Assembly: GCF_900105655.1 (NCBI RefSeq)
Contig: NZ_LT629787.1
Span: 682,001 to 746,000 of the forward strand
Length of the DNA: 64,000 nt
Reading direction: 5' to 3'
DNA from: Halopseudomonas salegens
Lineage (GTDB): Bacteria; Pseudomonadota; Gammaproteobacteria; Pseudomonadales; Pseudomonadaceae
Shown here: piece after piece, positions 31,856 through 41,463 of the stretch
Position numbering within the stretch: position 1 is the first letter of the stretch
Layout of the letters: each line of letters opens with the position of its first letter
Position numbers and translations under genes: made by a program
The notes under the pieces: generated by a model
Databases searched by the model: none
What the model saw: only the letters and a program-made list of their open reading frames with translations
What the model was told of the DNA's origin: nothing

Positions 31856-33225
31856 ATAGACCACGCAAGCGTTCACGGCAGTCAAGTGCGCCGGCAGCCG
31901 AGATTGGCCAGCGCCTCAAGCTGAGCCTGGAGCGGTTGAGTCATGACGGGCGTGGTATCGGTCACTGGCAGGGCCGCACCGTTTTCGTTGAAGGTGGCCT
32001 GCCGGGCGAACATGTCGAGGCGCGGGTGGTACGGGCGCGCAGCAAGCTGGTCGAGGCGCGTCTGGAACGGCTGGAGAATGGCAGTGAGCAGCGTCAGCAG
32101 CCGCAATGCCAGCATGCCAGCCTGTGCGGTGGCTGCAGTCTGCAGCACATGTCGCCAGACCAGCAGTTGGCGTTCAAACAGGCGGCGCTGGCGCAACAGT
32201 TGCGTCATTTCGCCGGCGTCCAGCCAGAGAGCTGGGTCAGCCCCCTGCGGGGAGAAACCTATGGCTACCGTCAACGGACGCGCATCGCACTGCACTACGG
32301 GGTAAAAACCGATACCCTGACAGTGGGTTTTCGACAGCGTGCCAGCAACGAGCTGGTGGCGCTAAGGGAGTGCCCGGTGCTGGCGCCAGTCCTGCAGCCT
32401 TTGGCCGAAGGCTTGTCCGCTGTGCTGAACCGTCTGCAAGGGTGCGCCCATTTGGGGCATGTGGACCTGATTGCCAGCGCGGACCGGCCGGTTTTTCTGC
32501 TCCGCCATCTGCGCCCTCTGTCTGCAGCTGATCAGCAGTTGCTGGCGGCCTTTGCCGCAGAGCAGGGGGCCGATTGCTGGTTGCAGCCAGGCGGAGTGGA
32601 AACTGCCGCACCCATGCAGGCCACTACCCCGACCCTGCTGACCTACAGGCTGAGCGGTCAGGCATTGTCGTTGTACTTCGCGCCGGGTGACTTTACCCAG
32701 GTCAATGCCGAGATCAATCAGGCAATGGTCACTCAGGCCATGGAGTGGTTGCAGCCGCAGCCGGGTGAGCAGATTCTCGATCTGTATTGTGGGCTGGGTA
32801 ACTTTTCCCTGCCGCTGGCCCGGGCCGGAGCGCGGGTAACCGGGATTGAAGGCAGTGACGCCATGGTGGCTCGGGCCACCGCCAATGCCGCAGAAAATAA
32901 TCTGGATGCAGTGCACTTTCTGTCGGCTGATCTGTCCAAACCGCTTGATGCCGACTGGTTGCAACAATCCTGGTCGGCAGCTTTGCTGGATCCGCCGCGT
33001 GACGGGGCGGAGCAGGTGGTGCAAGCCCTGGCAGCTCTGGAGGTGCCGCGGATTTTGTATGTCTCCTGCAATCCGGCCACACTGGCTCGTGATGCCGGTC
33101 TGCTGGCCAGTGCCGGATACCAGTTGCAGCAGGCGGGGATCATGGATATGTTCCCGCAGACCGCCCATATCGAGTCCATGGCACTTTTTGTGTTCCATGG
33201 CAGAAAAAACAGGAAGCGGCAGTAA
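31852..33225 (+). CDS. rlmD: 23S rRNA (uracil-1939-C5)-methyltransferase RlmD
   Basis: SAM-dependent enzyme that methylates U1939 of 23S rRNA. It has an N-terminal TRAM domain (about residues 20-80, LSLERLSHDGRGIGHWQGRTVF), iron-sulfur cluster cysteines in CQHASLCGGC near 84-95, and a SAM-binding domain with LDLYCGLGNFSLPLA near 307-321. The catalytic cysteine lies in VSCNPATLARD near 405-415. At 457 residues it is similar to the P. aeruginosa protein. It sits between cysM and relA with 4-bp and 1-bp overlaps. Confidence 0.96.
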   Translation: MNRPRKRSRQSSAPAAEIGQRLKLSLERLSHDGRGIGHWQGRTVFVEGGLPGEHVEARVVRARSKLVEARLERLENGSEQRQQPQCQHASLCGGCSLQHMSPDQQLAFKQAALAQQLRHFAGVQPESWVSPLRGETYGYRQRTRIALHYGVKTDTLTVGFRQRASNELVALRECPVLAPVLQPLAEGLSAVLNRLQGCAHLGHVDLIASADRPVFLLRHLRPLSAADQQLLAAFAAEQGADCWLQPGGVETAAPMQATTPTLLTYRLSGQALSLYFAPGDFTQVNAEINQAMVTQAMEWLQPQPGEQILDLYCGLGNFSLPLARAGARVTGIEGSDAMVARATANAAENNLDAVHFLSADLSKPLDADWLQQSWSAALLDPPRDGAEQVVQALAALEVPRILYVSCNPATLARDAGLLASAGYQLQQAGIMDMFPQTAHIESMALFVFHGRKNRKRQ

Positions 33226-35471
33226 TGGTACAAGTTCGCGCAGATCACCCGACCAGACAGGATGGTAGTGTTGATATCGATGCCTGGCTGGATCGCATCC
33301 AGTCTCGTGTCCCCTTGACCTCGCCGGCAGTGCTGCACGAGGCTTGTGAATGGGCGCGCGAGCTGGAGCAGGCAGCGATTGCCGCCGAGAACATCTGGTC
33401 GGAGACCGCCAGCAGTTATCTGACCGGGCTGGAAATGGCCGAGATTCTCACCGACCTGAAACTGGATCAGGATTCGCTGGTGGCTGCAGTCATCTATCGT
33501 GCGGTTCGAGAACGGAAAACCGACTTGCTGGAAGTTGAACGTCGCTTTGGTCCCGTGGTGTCAGGCCTGGTCGATGGGGTGCAACGCATGGCTGCCATCA
33601 GCGTGTCGCAGAATTCTGCGCGAGCCAACGCCTTCAGCCCGCAAACCCAGGTAGAAAACCTGCGCAAGATGCTGGTCACCATGGTCGATGATGTGCGTGT
33701 GGCACTGATCAAGCTGGCCGAGCGTACCTGTGCCATCCGTGCCGTTAAAAATGCCCCTACCGAGAAACGCTACCGGGTTGCCCGTGAGGTGTTTGATATC
33801 TATGCGCCGCTGGCCCATCGGCTGGGCATAGGGCACATCAAATGGGAGCTGGAAGATCTGTCCTTCCGTTACATCGAGCCTGAGCAATACAAACAGATTG
33901 CCCGTTTGCTGGATGAGCGCCGGCTGGATCGCCAGGAGTACATCGACAGTGTGATGTCGCAATTGCGCGGTGCACTGGAGGAAGCGGGGGTCGAGGCGGA
34001 CATTACGGGTCGGGCCAAGCACATCTATTCCATCTGGCGCAAAATGCAGCGCAAAGGTATTGATTTCAGTCAGGTTTATGACGTGCGTGCGGTGCGTATC
34101 CTGGTGCCCCGGGTGCCGGATTGCTACACCTCGCTGGGTATCGTGCACGGTCTGTGGCGGCATATTCCCAATGAGTTCGATGATTACATCGCCAATCCCA
34201 AGGAAAACGGTTATCGCTCCCTGCATACAGCGGTGGTCGGGCCTGAAGGCAAGGTGCTTGAGGTGCAGATTCGCACCCGCTTCATGCATGAAGAGGCGGA
34301 GCTGGGCGTGTGCGCCCACTGGCGTTACAAGGGCACCGATGTTGATACGGCGTCCAATGCCTATGAAGACAAGATAGCCTGGTTGCGTCAGGTGCTCGAA
34401 TGGCACGAAGAAATGGGTGATATCGGAGGCCTGGCCGATGAGCTGCGGGTCGATTTCGAGCCGGACCGCATTTATCTGTTTACTCCGGATGGTCATGTAC
34501 TGGATGTGCCCAAAGGGGCCACACCGCTGGATTTTGCCTACCGCATACATACCGAGATCGGGCACAGCTGCCGGGGTGCCAAGGTTAACGGCCGTATCGT
34601 ACCGCTGAACTATATTCTGCAGACGGGTGAGCAGGTAGAAATCATCACCGGGAAGAAAACCGGCCCCAGTCGTGACTGGCTCAATTCCAACCTGGGTTAC
34701 GTGAATACTTCGCGGGCGCGGGCCAAGATCCAGAGCTGGTTCAAGCAGCAGGCCCGAGAGCAGAACGTGCAGGCTGGCAAGCTGATGCTGGAGCGCGAAC
34801 TGACACGGCTGGCGCTCAATGGCGCCGATTATGCCCAACTGATTGATCGCCTGCATATTCGCAGCCAGGAAGACCTCTTTGCTGCTGTGGGCGCCGGTGA
34901 TCTGCGTCTGGCGCACGTCGCCAATGTGGCGCAACAGCTGGTTGAGCCGGATCGCCAGAGTGAGCAACTGGAGCTGATCCCGCGCCGACCGACCCGTCAG
35001 GGTCCACGCAGTGATGTCTTCATTCAGGGCGTGGGCAACCTGATGACCCAGCTGGCCGGCTGTTGCCAGCCTGTACCCGGCGATCCGATTATCGGCTACA
35101 TCACCCTGGGACGTGGCGTGACCGTACATCGGGCGGATTGCGCCAATGCCATCCTGCTGCAGGACCGCGATTCCGAGCGCTTGATCGAGGTCAGCTGGGG
35201 CAAGGAGCCGGTGCAGACCTACCCGGTGGAAATCTATATCAAGGCCTATGATCGGGCCGGCCTGTTGCGCGATGTGTCGCAGTTGCTGGCCAATGAAAAG
35301 CTCAATGTGCTGGAAGTCAGTACCCGTACCAACCGTGACGACAACTATGCAGTGATGTTGCTCACGGTAGAGATTCCCAATCTGGACCTGCTTGGTCGCT
35401 TGCTCGGTCGTATCAACCAGCTACCCAATGTGATTGAAACCCGGCGCAACCGCCAGGAAGGTGGGGCATGA
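33225..35471 (+). CDS. relA: GTP pyrophosphokinase RelA
   Basis: Ribosome-associated (p)ppGpp synthetase of the stringent response. The 748 residues comprise a degenerate hydrolase region, in which the usual His-Asp motif is replaced (AVIYRAVRERKTD near residue 87-99), indicating no hydrolase activity. A synthetase domain follows (RAKHIYSIWRKMQRKG and NPKENGYRSLHTAV near 260-340), then TGS (IYLFTPDGHVLDVPKGATPLDFAY near 415-440), a zinc-finger/RIS region with CCQPVPGD near 610, and a C-terminal ACT domain. The start ATG overlaps the last base of rlmD. mazG overlaps its stop by 4 bp. Confidence 0.98.
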   Translation: MVQVRADHPTRQDGSVDIDAWLDRIQSRVPLTSPAVLHEACEWARELEQAAIAAENIWSETASSYLTGLEMAEILTDLKLDQDSLVAAVIYRAVRERKTDLLEVERRFGPVVSGLVDGVQRMAAISVSQNSARANAFSPQTQVENLRKMLVTMVDDVRVALIKLAERTCAIRAVKNAPTEKRYRVAREVFDIYAPLAHRLGIGHIKWELEDLSFRYIEPEQYKQIARLLDERRLDRQEYIDSVMSQLRGALEEAGVEADITGRAKHIYSIWRKMQRKGIDFSQVYDVRAVRILVPRVPDCYTSLGIVHGLWRHIPNEFDDYIANPKENGYRSLHTAVVGPEGKVLEVQIRTRFMHEEAELGVCAHWRYKGTDVDTASNAYEDKIAWLRQVLEWHEEMGDIGGLADELRVDFEPDRIYLFTPDGHVLDVPKGATPLDFAYRIHTEIGHSCRGAKVNGRIVPLNYILQTGEQVEIITGKKTGPSRDWLNSNLGYVNTSRARAKIQSWFKQQAREQNVQAGKLMLERELTRLALNGADYAQLIDRLHIRSQEDLFAAVGAGDLRLAHVANVAQQLVEPDRQSEQLELIPRRPTRQGPRSDVFIQGVGNLMTQLAGCCQPVPGDPIIGYITLGRGVTVHRADCANAILLQDRDSERLIEVSWGKEPVQTYPVEIYIKAYDRAGLLRDVSQLLANEKLNVLEVSTRTNRDDNYAVMLLTVEIPNLDLLGRLLGRINQLPNVIETRRNRQEGGA

Positions 35472-36289
35472 ACTATCGGTTGGAAGACCTGCGCTATCTG
35501 ATGGCGCGTCTGCGTGATCCACAGCACGGCTGTCCCTGGGACCTGGAACAGGATTTTGCCAGCATAGTGCCGCATACCCTGGAAGAGGCTTACGAAGTTG
35601 CCGACGCCATCGCTGAAGCCGATTACCCGCAGTTGGCCGATGAGCTGGGTGATTTGCTGTTTCAGGTGATTTACTACGCGCAACTGGCGGAAGAAGCTGG
35701 CCATTTTGACTGGGCGCGAATTGTTGACGGCATCACCCGCAAATTGGTGCGTCGTCATCCTCATGTGTTTCCCGATGGCAACCTGCACACCCCGGCGGGC
35801 AGCACAGCCCCGCTGGCTGCCGATCAGGTCAAGGCGCGTTGGGAGCAAATCAAGGCCGAGGAACGTGCAGCCAAAACGGCAACCCCCGAGCAATTATCGT
35901 TGCTGGATGATGTGCCGCGAGCGCTGCCGGCCCTGACTCGAGCACAAAAACTGCAGAAGCGGGCCGCTCAATCCGGCTTCGACTGGCCGGACAGCAAGGG
36001 CGCGTTGGACAAGCTGCAGGAAGAAGTGGCCGAGGTACAGGCAGCGGTTGTCAGTGGTGATCAGGCCGCAGTGGTCACTGAGATCGGTGATTTGCTGTTC
36101 AGTGTGGTTAACCTGGCCCGACATCTCAAGGTGGATGCCGAGACCTCGCTGCGCGGCGGCAACGAAAAATTCGAGCGCCGTTTCCGCTATATCGAACAGC
36201 AGCTGCAGGCCAGCGACAAGCCGCTGGCCGAGTGTCGTCTGGTGGAGCTGGATGCCCTCTGGGAACAGGCCAAGCGACAGGGGCTGTAG
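35468..36289 (+). CDS. mazG: Nucleoside triphosphate pyrophosphohydrolase MazG
   Basis: Hydrolyses NTPs and dNTPs to monophosphates plus pyrophosphate, and is linked to lowering ppGpp in E. coli. Two MazG folds are visible, with metal-binding EExxE-type helices LEEAYEVADAI (near residue 38) plus DELGDLLFQV (57-66), and LQEEVAEVQAAV plus TEIGDLLFSVVN (near 180-210). The entry motif RLRDPQHGCPWD is at residues 15-26. At 273 residues it is the usual long form. The relA-mazG pair is translationally coupled. Confidence 0.96.
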   Translation: MNYRLEDLRYLMARLRDPQHGCPWDLEQDFASIVPHTLEEAYEVADAIAEADYPQLADELGDLLFQVIYYAQLAEEAGHFDWARIVDGITRKLVRRHPHVFPDGNLHTPAGSTAPLAADQVKARWEQIKAEERAAKTATPEQLSLLDDVPRALPALTRAQKLQKRAAQSGFDWPDSKGALDKLQEEVAEVQAAVVSGDQAAVVTEIGDLLFSVVNLARHLKVDAETSLRGGNEKFERRFRYIEQQLQASDKPLAECRLVELDALWEQAKRQGL

Positions 36290-36311
36290 CTTGTCGGTGC
36301 ATTCAAACGGG

Positions 36312-36659
36312 TTACTGACCGGCAGTGCCGTCTTCCTGATCCAGCATGGCCTGCAGGTGCTGGCGACTCAACTCCAGGTAGCGTGGCGTTGGTCCGGCAT
36401 CTTCGTACATCGGGTCGCCCTGTTCATCTTCGGCGATTACCTCGCTGCCCTGGCGGTAAGGCAGGCTGGCTTCCAGCTCTTCCAGCGCAGCACTCAATAA
36501 ATCGGTAATCAGGTCTTCGGCCCGACGCTTCGGATACATTTCTTCCAGCGCCGCCAGCCGTGCGGCATCTTCCAGCGGCAAGTGGACCGCATAGGTGTTG
36601 CGGGTTACGCGGCCCTTGGCGTGGCGCTCCCATTCTCGGGTCAAATCACGGATTTTCAT
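36312..36659 (-). CDS. Small Pseudomonas-type conserved protein, possible DNA-binding regulator
   Basis: 115-residue soluble protein. The N-terminus (TREWERHAKGRVTRNTYAVH) then LPLEDAARLAALEEMYPKR and LITDLLSAALEELE read like a strand followed by two helices, similar to ribbon-helix-helix regulators. The C-terminal part is acidic. I recall homologues in Pseudomonas labelled 'type 1 pili tip component' or 'pilin assembly protein'; nothing here (no signal peptide, no pilin motif) supports that. A good Shine-Dalgarno (AAGGGAG) precedes the ATG. The promoter region carries a dyad of TTGTCA half-sites. It is convergent with mazG and divergent from ppc. Function unknown. Confidence 0.75.
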   Translation of the reverse strand: MKIRDLTREWERHAKGRVTRNTYAVHLPLEDAARLAALEEMYPKRRAEDLITDLLSAALEELEASLPYRQGSEVIAEDEQGDPMYEDAGPTPRYLELSRQHLQAMLDQEDGTAGQ

Positions 36660-36715
36660 GTTTCTCCCTTGATGTCTGTGTCATCGCTTGTGGCGATAGC
36701 GTCAGCTTAGAACAT

Positions 36716-36760
36716 TTGTCACCCTTGACAACATCGGCCAGTCACAAGGAGGGCTTGTCA
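36716..36760. promoter_or_regulatory. TTGTCA dyad and promoter for the small minus-strand gene
   Basis: A perfect inverted repeat TTGTCA-CCCT-TGACAA occupies 36716-36731. A further direct TTGTCA half-site lies near 36755. On the minus strand the first TTGTCA, 16 bp before TAAGCT, forms a plausible sigma-70 promoter for the gene ending at 36312, so the dyad covers its -35 and spacer. The same interval holds the 5' leader of ppc on the other strand. Confidence 0.45.
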
Positions 36761-36812
36761 GCCAGCCAGCGGGACCGCATGCTGTAGCCTGAACTGGTGA
36801 AGGAGACAGGCA

Positions 36813-39449
36813 ATGACCGATATTGATGTCCGTTTGCGCGAAGACGTGCATGACTTGGGCGAGCTGCTCGGGCAGACCATTCGTCAGCACATGGGCGACG
36901 ATTTTTTTCACCGTATTGAAGCCATTCGGCGCGGCGCCAAGCAGGGCCGACGCGCCGATCAGGCTCAGTTGCAAGCTTTGCGCGAACTCTTGCATGAGGT
37001 GCCGGATAACCTGCTCCTTCCGGTCTGTCGGGCATTCAACCAGTTCCTCAATCTGGCCAATATCGCCGAGCAGTATCACCGCATTCGTCGTCGCCGACCC
37101 GATGAGGGAGAAAGTTTCGAGCAGCGCTGTCTGCCCGAACTGTTTGCCCGTTTGCAGCAGGCGGAGATAGCTCCGGAAGCCATTGCCGCGCACGTGGCGG
37201 CGCTGGATATTGAACTGGTATTGACCGCCCACCCGACCGAAGTCACCCGGCGCACCCTGATCCAGAAATATGATGCCATCGCCATGGCTCTGGCTACCCG
37301 TGATCACGATGACCTGTCGGTTCATGAACAGGCTGAAGTGCGCTCCGAGTTGGCCCGGCTGATCAGCGAGGCCTGGCATACCGACGAGATTCGCCGTAGC
37401 CGGCCGACCCCGGTGGATGAGGCCAAGTGGGGCTTTGCTGTTATCGAACACTCTCTCTGGCAGGCGCTGCCGCGCTTTTTGCGTCAGCTGGATAGCGATC
37501 TGCAAGCCAGTTGCGGGCAGCAGCTGGACAGTACCGCTGCACCGGTACGCATGGCTTCCTGGATGGGTGGTGACCGGGACGGCAATCCGAATGTAACCGC
37601 GCCGGTCACCCGTGAGGTCTTGCTGCTGGGTCGCTGGATGGCTGCCGATCTGTATTTGCGGGATATTGAGCAGTTGACCCGGGAGCTTTCCATGCAGGCG
37701 GCGAGTGCGGAACTGCTGGCGCATACCGGCGAGGTCGATGAGCCCTATCGAGAATTGCTCAAAGGGTTGCGTCAGCGTCTGCTAACGACCCGTGACTGGG
37801 CAGCCGCTGCGGTTCAGGCGCCAACCAGCGAGCCTGACGCCTTGTTGCGCAGCGCCGACGAATTGCGTGCCCCATTGCAGCTCTGCTACGACTCATTGCA
37901 GGGCTGTGGCATGCAGCAGATAGCTGATGGCCCGTTGCTGGATACTCTGCGCCGCGTCAATGCTTTCGGGCTCGGGCTGGTTCGGCTGGATATACGGCAG
38001 GATGCTGGTCGCCATCGCGAGGCGTTGAGCGAGCTGACCCGATATCTGCAACTGGGTGACTACCTGGAGTGGGATGAAGAGGAAAAACGCGTTTTTCTGT
38101 TGCGCGAACTGGATAATCCGCGTCCATTGTTGCCTGCGCGTTGGCAACCCGGTGCTGATACTGCCGAAGTCTTGGCAACCTGCGCTACCGTTGCTGAGCA
38201 GCCCCAGGAGTTACTGGGTGCTTACGTGATTTCCATGGCTGCCGAAGTCTCTGATGTGTTGGCGGTCAAGTTGTTGCTCAAGGCCAGCGGCGTGGCCTGG
38301 CCGATGCGGGTGGTACCGCTGTTTGAAACCCTGGCCGATCTGCAACATGCCGCGACGGTGATTGATCAGTTGTTGTCATTGCCCGGCTACCGCGCACTGG
38401 TGGGGGATGTGCAGGAAGTGATGATTGGCTATTCCGATTCGGCCAAGGATGCGGGTACCCTCGCGGCTGGCTGGGCGCAGTATCGTGCCCAGGAGGCTCT
38501 GGTCGCAGTCGCCCGTGAGCAGGGTGTGCGCTTGCGTTTGTTCCATGGTCGTGGCGGTACCGTCGGTCGTGGCGGCGCCCCGGCGCATATGGCGATTCTG
38601 TCGCAACCACCGGGCTCGGTGAATGGTCAGCTGCGCGTGACCGAGCAGGGCGAGATGATTCGCTTCAAATTCGGCCTGCCGGGTATCGCGGTACAAAGCC
38701 TGCAGCTGTATACCAGCGCCGTGCTGGAAGCCACCCTGTTACCGCCACCGGCCCCGCAACAGGCCTGGCGCGACATGATGCAGGCGCTGGCTGAGCGCTC
38801 CGTGCAGGTCTATCGCGGCGTGGTGCGTGACGAACCCCAGTTTGTCGAGTATTTTCGCCAGGCCACCCCTGAGCAGGAGCTGGGCCGTTTGCCGCTGGGC
38901 AGTCGTCCGGCCAAGCGCAAGGCACAGGGCGGCATCGAGACTCTGCGGGCAATTCCATGGATTTTTGCTTGGACCCAGACGCGTCTGATGTTGCCGGCGT
39001 GGCTGGGCGCCGGTCAGGCCATCAGCGAGCAGCTGGAACAGGATAAAGGCGCATTGTTGCGCGACATGATGACGCACTGGCCGTTCTTTTTTGCCCGCGT
39101 CGAGATGCTGGAAATGGTGTTGTCCAAGGCAGATGCGACCATTTCACGCTTCTACGAGCAACGTTTGGCCGAGCCGGCATTATGGCCGCTGGGTGAGCGA
39201 TTGCGCGAGGCTCTGCAGCAGGCCATCGAGGTCGTGCTGGAGTTGCGCGAAACCGATACCTTGCTGGCGCACAACCCCGGGCTCGCTGAATCCGTGGCCA
39301 TCCGCAACCCTTACACGGATCCGCTGCATCTGTTGCAGGCCGAGTTGATGGCCCGCACCCGCCAGCAGGCCGACCTCGACCCCGAACTGGAGCGCGCGCT
39401 GCTGGTCACGGTAGCGGGTATTGCGGCCGGCATGCGCAACACCGGCTGA
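36813..39449 (+). CDS. ppc: Phosphoenolpyruvate carboxylase
   Basis: Anaplerotic enzyme that carboxylates PEP to oxaloacetate. At 878 residues it is the typical bacterial form (E. coli 883). Catalytic signatures are [12 protein letters not shown] near residues 134-145 with the essential His, [15 protein letters not shown] near 252-266, the mobile glycine loop [14 protein letters not shown] near 577-590, and [19 protein letters not shown] near 714-732. The terminal MRNTG carries the conserved C-terminal glycine. The start has GAAGGAGAC a few bases upstream. A stem-loop overlaps the stop. Confidence 0.98.
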   Translation: MTDIDVRLREDVHDLGELLGQTIRQHMGDDFFHRIEAIRRGAKQGRRADQAQLQALRELLHEVPDNLLLPVCRAFNQFLNLANIAEQYHRIRRRRPDEGESFEQRCLPELFARLQQAEIAPEAIAAHVAALDIELVLTAHPTEVTRRTLIQKYDAIAMALATRDHDDLSVHEQAEVRSELARLISEAWHTDEIRRSRPTPVDEAKWGFAVIEHSLWQALPRFLRQLDSDLQASCGQQLDSTAAPVRMASWMGGDRDGNPNVTAPVTREVLLLGRWMAADLYLRDIEQLTRELSMQAASAELLAHTGEVDEPYRELLKGLRQRLLTTRDWAAAAVQAPTSEPDALLRSADELRAPLQLCYDSLQGCGMQQIADGPLLDTLRRVNAFGLGLVRLDIRQDAGRHREALSELTRYLQLGDYLEWDEEEKRVFLLRELDNPRPLLPARWQPGADTAEVLATCATVAEQPQELLGAYVISMAAEVSDVLAVKLLLKASGVAWPMRVVPLFETLADLQHAATVIDQLLSLPGYRALVGDVQEVMIGYSDSAKDAGTLAAGWAQYRAQEALVAVAREQGVRLRLFHGRGGTVGRGGAPAHMAILSQPPGSVNGQLRVTEQGEMIRFKFGLPGIAVQSLQLYTSAVLEATLLPPPAPQQAWRDMMQALAERSVQVYRGVVRDEPQFVEYFRQATPEQELGRLPLGSRPAKRKAQGGIETLRAIPWIFAWTQTRLMLPAWLGAGQAISEQLEQDKGALLRDMMTHWPFFFARVEMLEMVLSKADATISRFYEQRLAEPALWPLGERLREALQQAIEVVLELRETDTLLAHNPGLAESVAIRNPYTDPLHLLQAELMARTRQQADLDPELERALLVTVAGIAAGMRNTG

Positions 39450-39463
39450 CCCACAGGTCAGCC
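39444..39463 (+). terminator. Hairpin over the ppc stop codon
   Basis: A perfect 8-bp inverted repeat GGCTGACC-CACA-GGTCAGCC includes the ppc TGA. There is no T-run behind it, so termination is only a possibility; it could instead protect the 3' end. Confidence 0.4.
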
Positions 39464-39499
39464 CCGTCGGCTCTGGCTCCTGAGCGACCATGGTCTGGC

Positions 39500-39528
39500 T
39501 TGTGCCGGTCGGTAAGTGCGTGTATGTT
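39500..39528 (+). promoter_or_regulatory. Putative sigma-70 promoter for adk
   Basis: TTGTGC (39500-39505) and TATGTT (39523-39528) are 17 bp apart, leaving a leader of about 125 nt before the adk ATG. The leader contains an A/T-rich CCCTTTTTTGGAAACACTG stretch. Confidence 0.45.
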
Positions 39529-39553
39529 GAACGCCCTTTTTTGGAAACACTGA

Positions 39554-40306
<753 letters not shown>

Positions 40307-40316
40307 AGGCATAACC

Positions 40317-40988
40317 ATGACCACTCTGTTGGCGCTGGATACGGCGACCGAAGCCTGTTCCGCGGCGTTGTTGCATAAAGGCCAGGTCTATTCGCGGCTG
40401 GTGGAAGCCCCACGCGAACACGCCCAGCGCTTGTTGCCAATGATTGATGAGCTGCTGGCCGAAGCGGGGATTGGTCTGTCTGATATCGATGCCCTGGCCT
40501 TTGGGCGTGGCCCCGGTGCCTTCACCGGGGTGCGGATTGCGACCGGAATGGTACAGGGATTGGCGTTGGCGCTGGATAAACCGGTGCTTCCCGTCTCCAA
40601 TCTGGCCATGCTGGCCCAGCAGGCCTGGCGTTTGTACGGCAGCGAGCATGTTTGCGCCGCCATTGATGCCCGTATGGATGAGGTCTACTGGGGGTGTTAC
40701 CAGCTGCAGGGCGAGACTATGCAGTTGCACGGCATGGAACGGGTTTCTGCGCCGGAACAGGTCAGCCTGGCAGAGGGTATGTCCGACCCGTCGGGTGCCG
40801 GCACTGGCTGGCAATACGCCGATCGGTTGGCGGTCCAGGTCAACCAGAGCTGGCCACAAATGCTGCCCAACGCCGAGGACTTGCTCAGTCTTGCTTTGGT
40901 CGACTGGGAAGCGGGTAAAGGGGTTGACGCTGCAGCTGCGCAACCGGTGTATTTGCGGGATCAGGTTGCAACGCCCAAGGGTGGTTAG
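40317..40988 (+). CDS. tsaB: tRNA threonylcarbamoyladenosine biosynthesis protein TsaB
   Basis: Inactive ASKHA-fold paralogue of TsaD that scaffolds the TsaBDE complex making t6A at position 37 of ANN-decoding tRNAs. The N-terminus TLLALDTATEACSAALL and FGRGPGAFTGVRIATGMVQGLAL near 60-82 are diagnostic; the metal-binding histidines of TsaD are absent as expected. The 223-residue length is normal. It lies 10 bp after adk and is followed by a long imperfect inverted repeat. Confidence 0.95.
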   Translation: MTTLLALDTATEACSAALLHKGQVYSRLVEAPREHAQRLLPMIDELLAEAGIGLSDIDALAFGRGPGAFTGVRIATGMVQGLALALDKPVLPVSNLAMLAQQAWRLYGSEHVCAAIDARMDEVYWGCYQLQGETMQLHGMERVSAPEQVSLAEGMSDPSGAGTGWQYADRLAVQVNQSWPQMLPNAEDLLSLALVDWEAGKGVDAAAAQPVYLRDQVATPKGG

Positions 40989-41059
40989 AAAGGACTGGTT
41001 GATCAGATAGCGTGCATTGCCAGCCTCCGTCAGCAATGTGGACCTGATCAGTACTTTCT
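40987..41059 (+). repeat. Long imperfect inverted repeat after tsaB
   Basis: The arms AGAAAGGACTG...GATCAG...GCATTGC (from 40987) and GCAATG...CTGATCAGTACTTTCT (to 41059) pair imperfectly around a 13-nt loop. It overlaps the tsaB stop codon. It could be a terminator or 3'-end stabiliser; no clear T-run follows. Confidence 0.5.
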
Positions 41060-41084
41060 CTGGCCCTGAAAGCTGAAAGGCAGA

Positions 41085-41113
41085 TTGCCAAGCTTTTGCT
41101 TACCCGCTAATCT
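41085..41113 (+). promoter_or_regulatory. Putative sigma-70 promoter for the 107-residue gene
   Basis: TTGCCA (41085-41090) and TAATCT (41108-41113) with 17-bp spacing lie 26 bp before the ATG at 41140. Confidence 0.5.
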
Positions 41114-41139
41114 GACGGAACTGTGTTGGAGACTGACTC

Positions 41140-41463
41140 ATGCGGGTAGACGGTTTCAACCCCTACAATACGCTGCCAGATCGTGGCAATCGCCCGGTGG
41201 CCCCAGTGGCCCCCGGCGAAAGTGTGCGCGCGGGTCAGGCTGCAACCGCCGTAGAGACGTCACCCAGCAAAGCGCTGACGCCCCGTTCAGTCACTGCCAG
41301 CACCGCCAACGCAGAATATATCCCGGCCCGGCGTGACAGCAGCATGCCCAGCCAGACCTTTTCCGGCCCCGGCAGTCAGGCCATGGCTGCCTACCAATCC
41401 ACCGCCAGCATGCCGGTGGAAGAGACCCCCGAAGGGATTTACGGTATCGACCTCTACGCGTAG
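41140..41463 (+). CDS. Small low-complexity hypothetical protein
   Basis: 107 residues, rich in Ala, Pro, Ser and Thr, with no predicted helix-forming core, no signal peptide and no membrane segment; probably disordered. The ends look constrained: MRVDGFNPYNTLP at the start and EGIYGIDLYA at the stop. A small gene lies at this position downstream of tsaB in Pseudomonas, as I remember it. It has its own plausible promoter (41085-41113) and GTGTTGGAGAC before the ATG. Its last 10 bp overlap the convergent EF-hand-like gene. Function unknown. Confidence 0.7.
   Translation: MRVDGFNPYNTLPDRGNRPVAPVAPGESVRAGQAATAVETSPSKALTPRSVTASTANAEYIPARRDSSMPSQTFSGPGSQAMAAYQSTASMPVEETPEGIYGIDLYA

Noticed and set aside
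33561-35129. 522-codon minus-strand frame opposite relA.
   Set aside because: Shadow of relA; no domain and no promoter.
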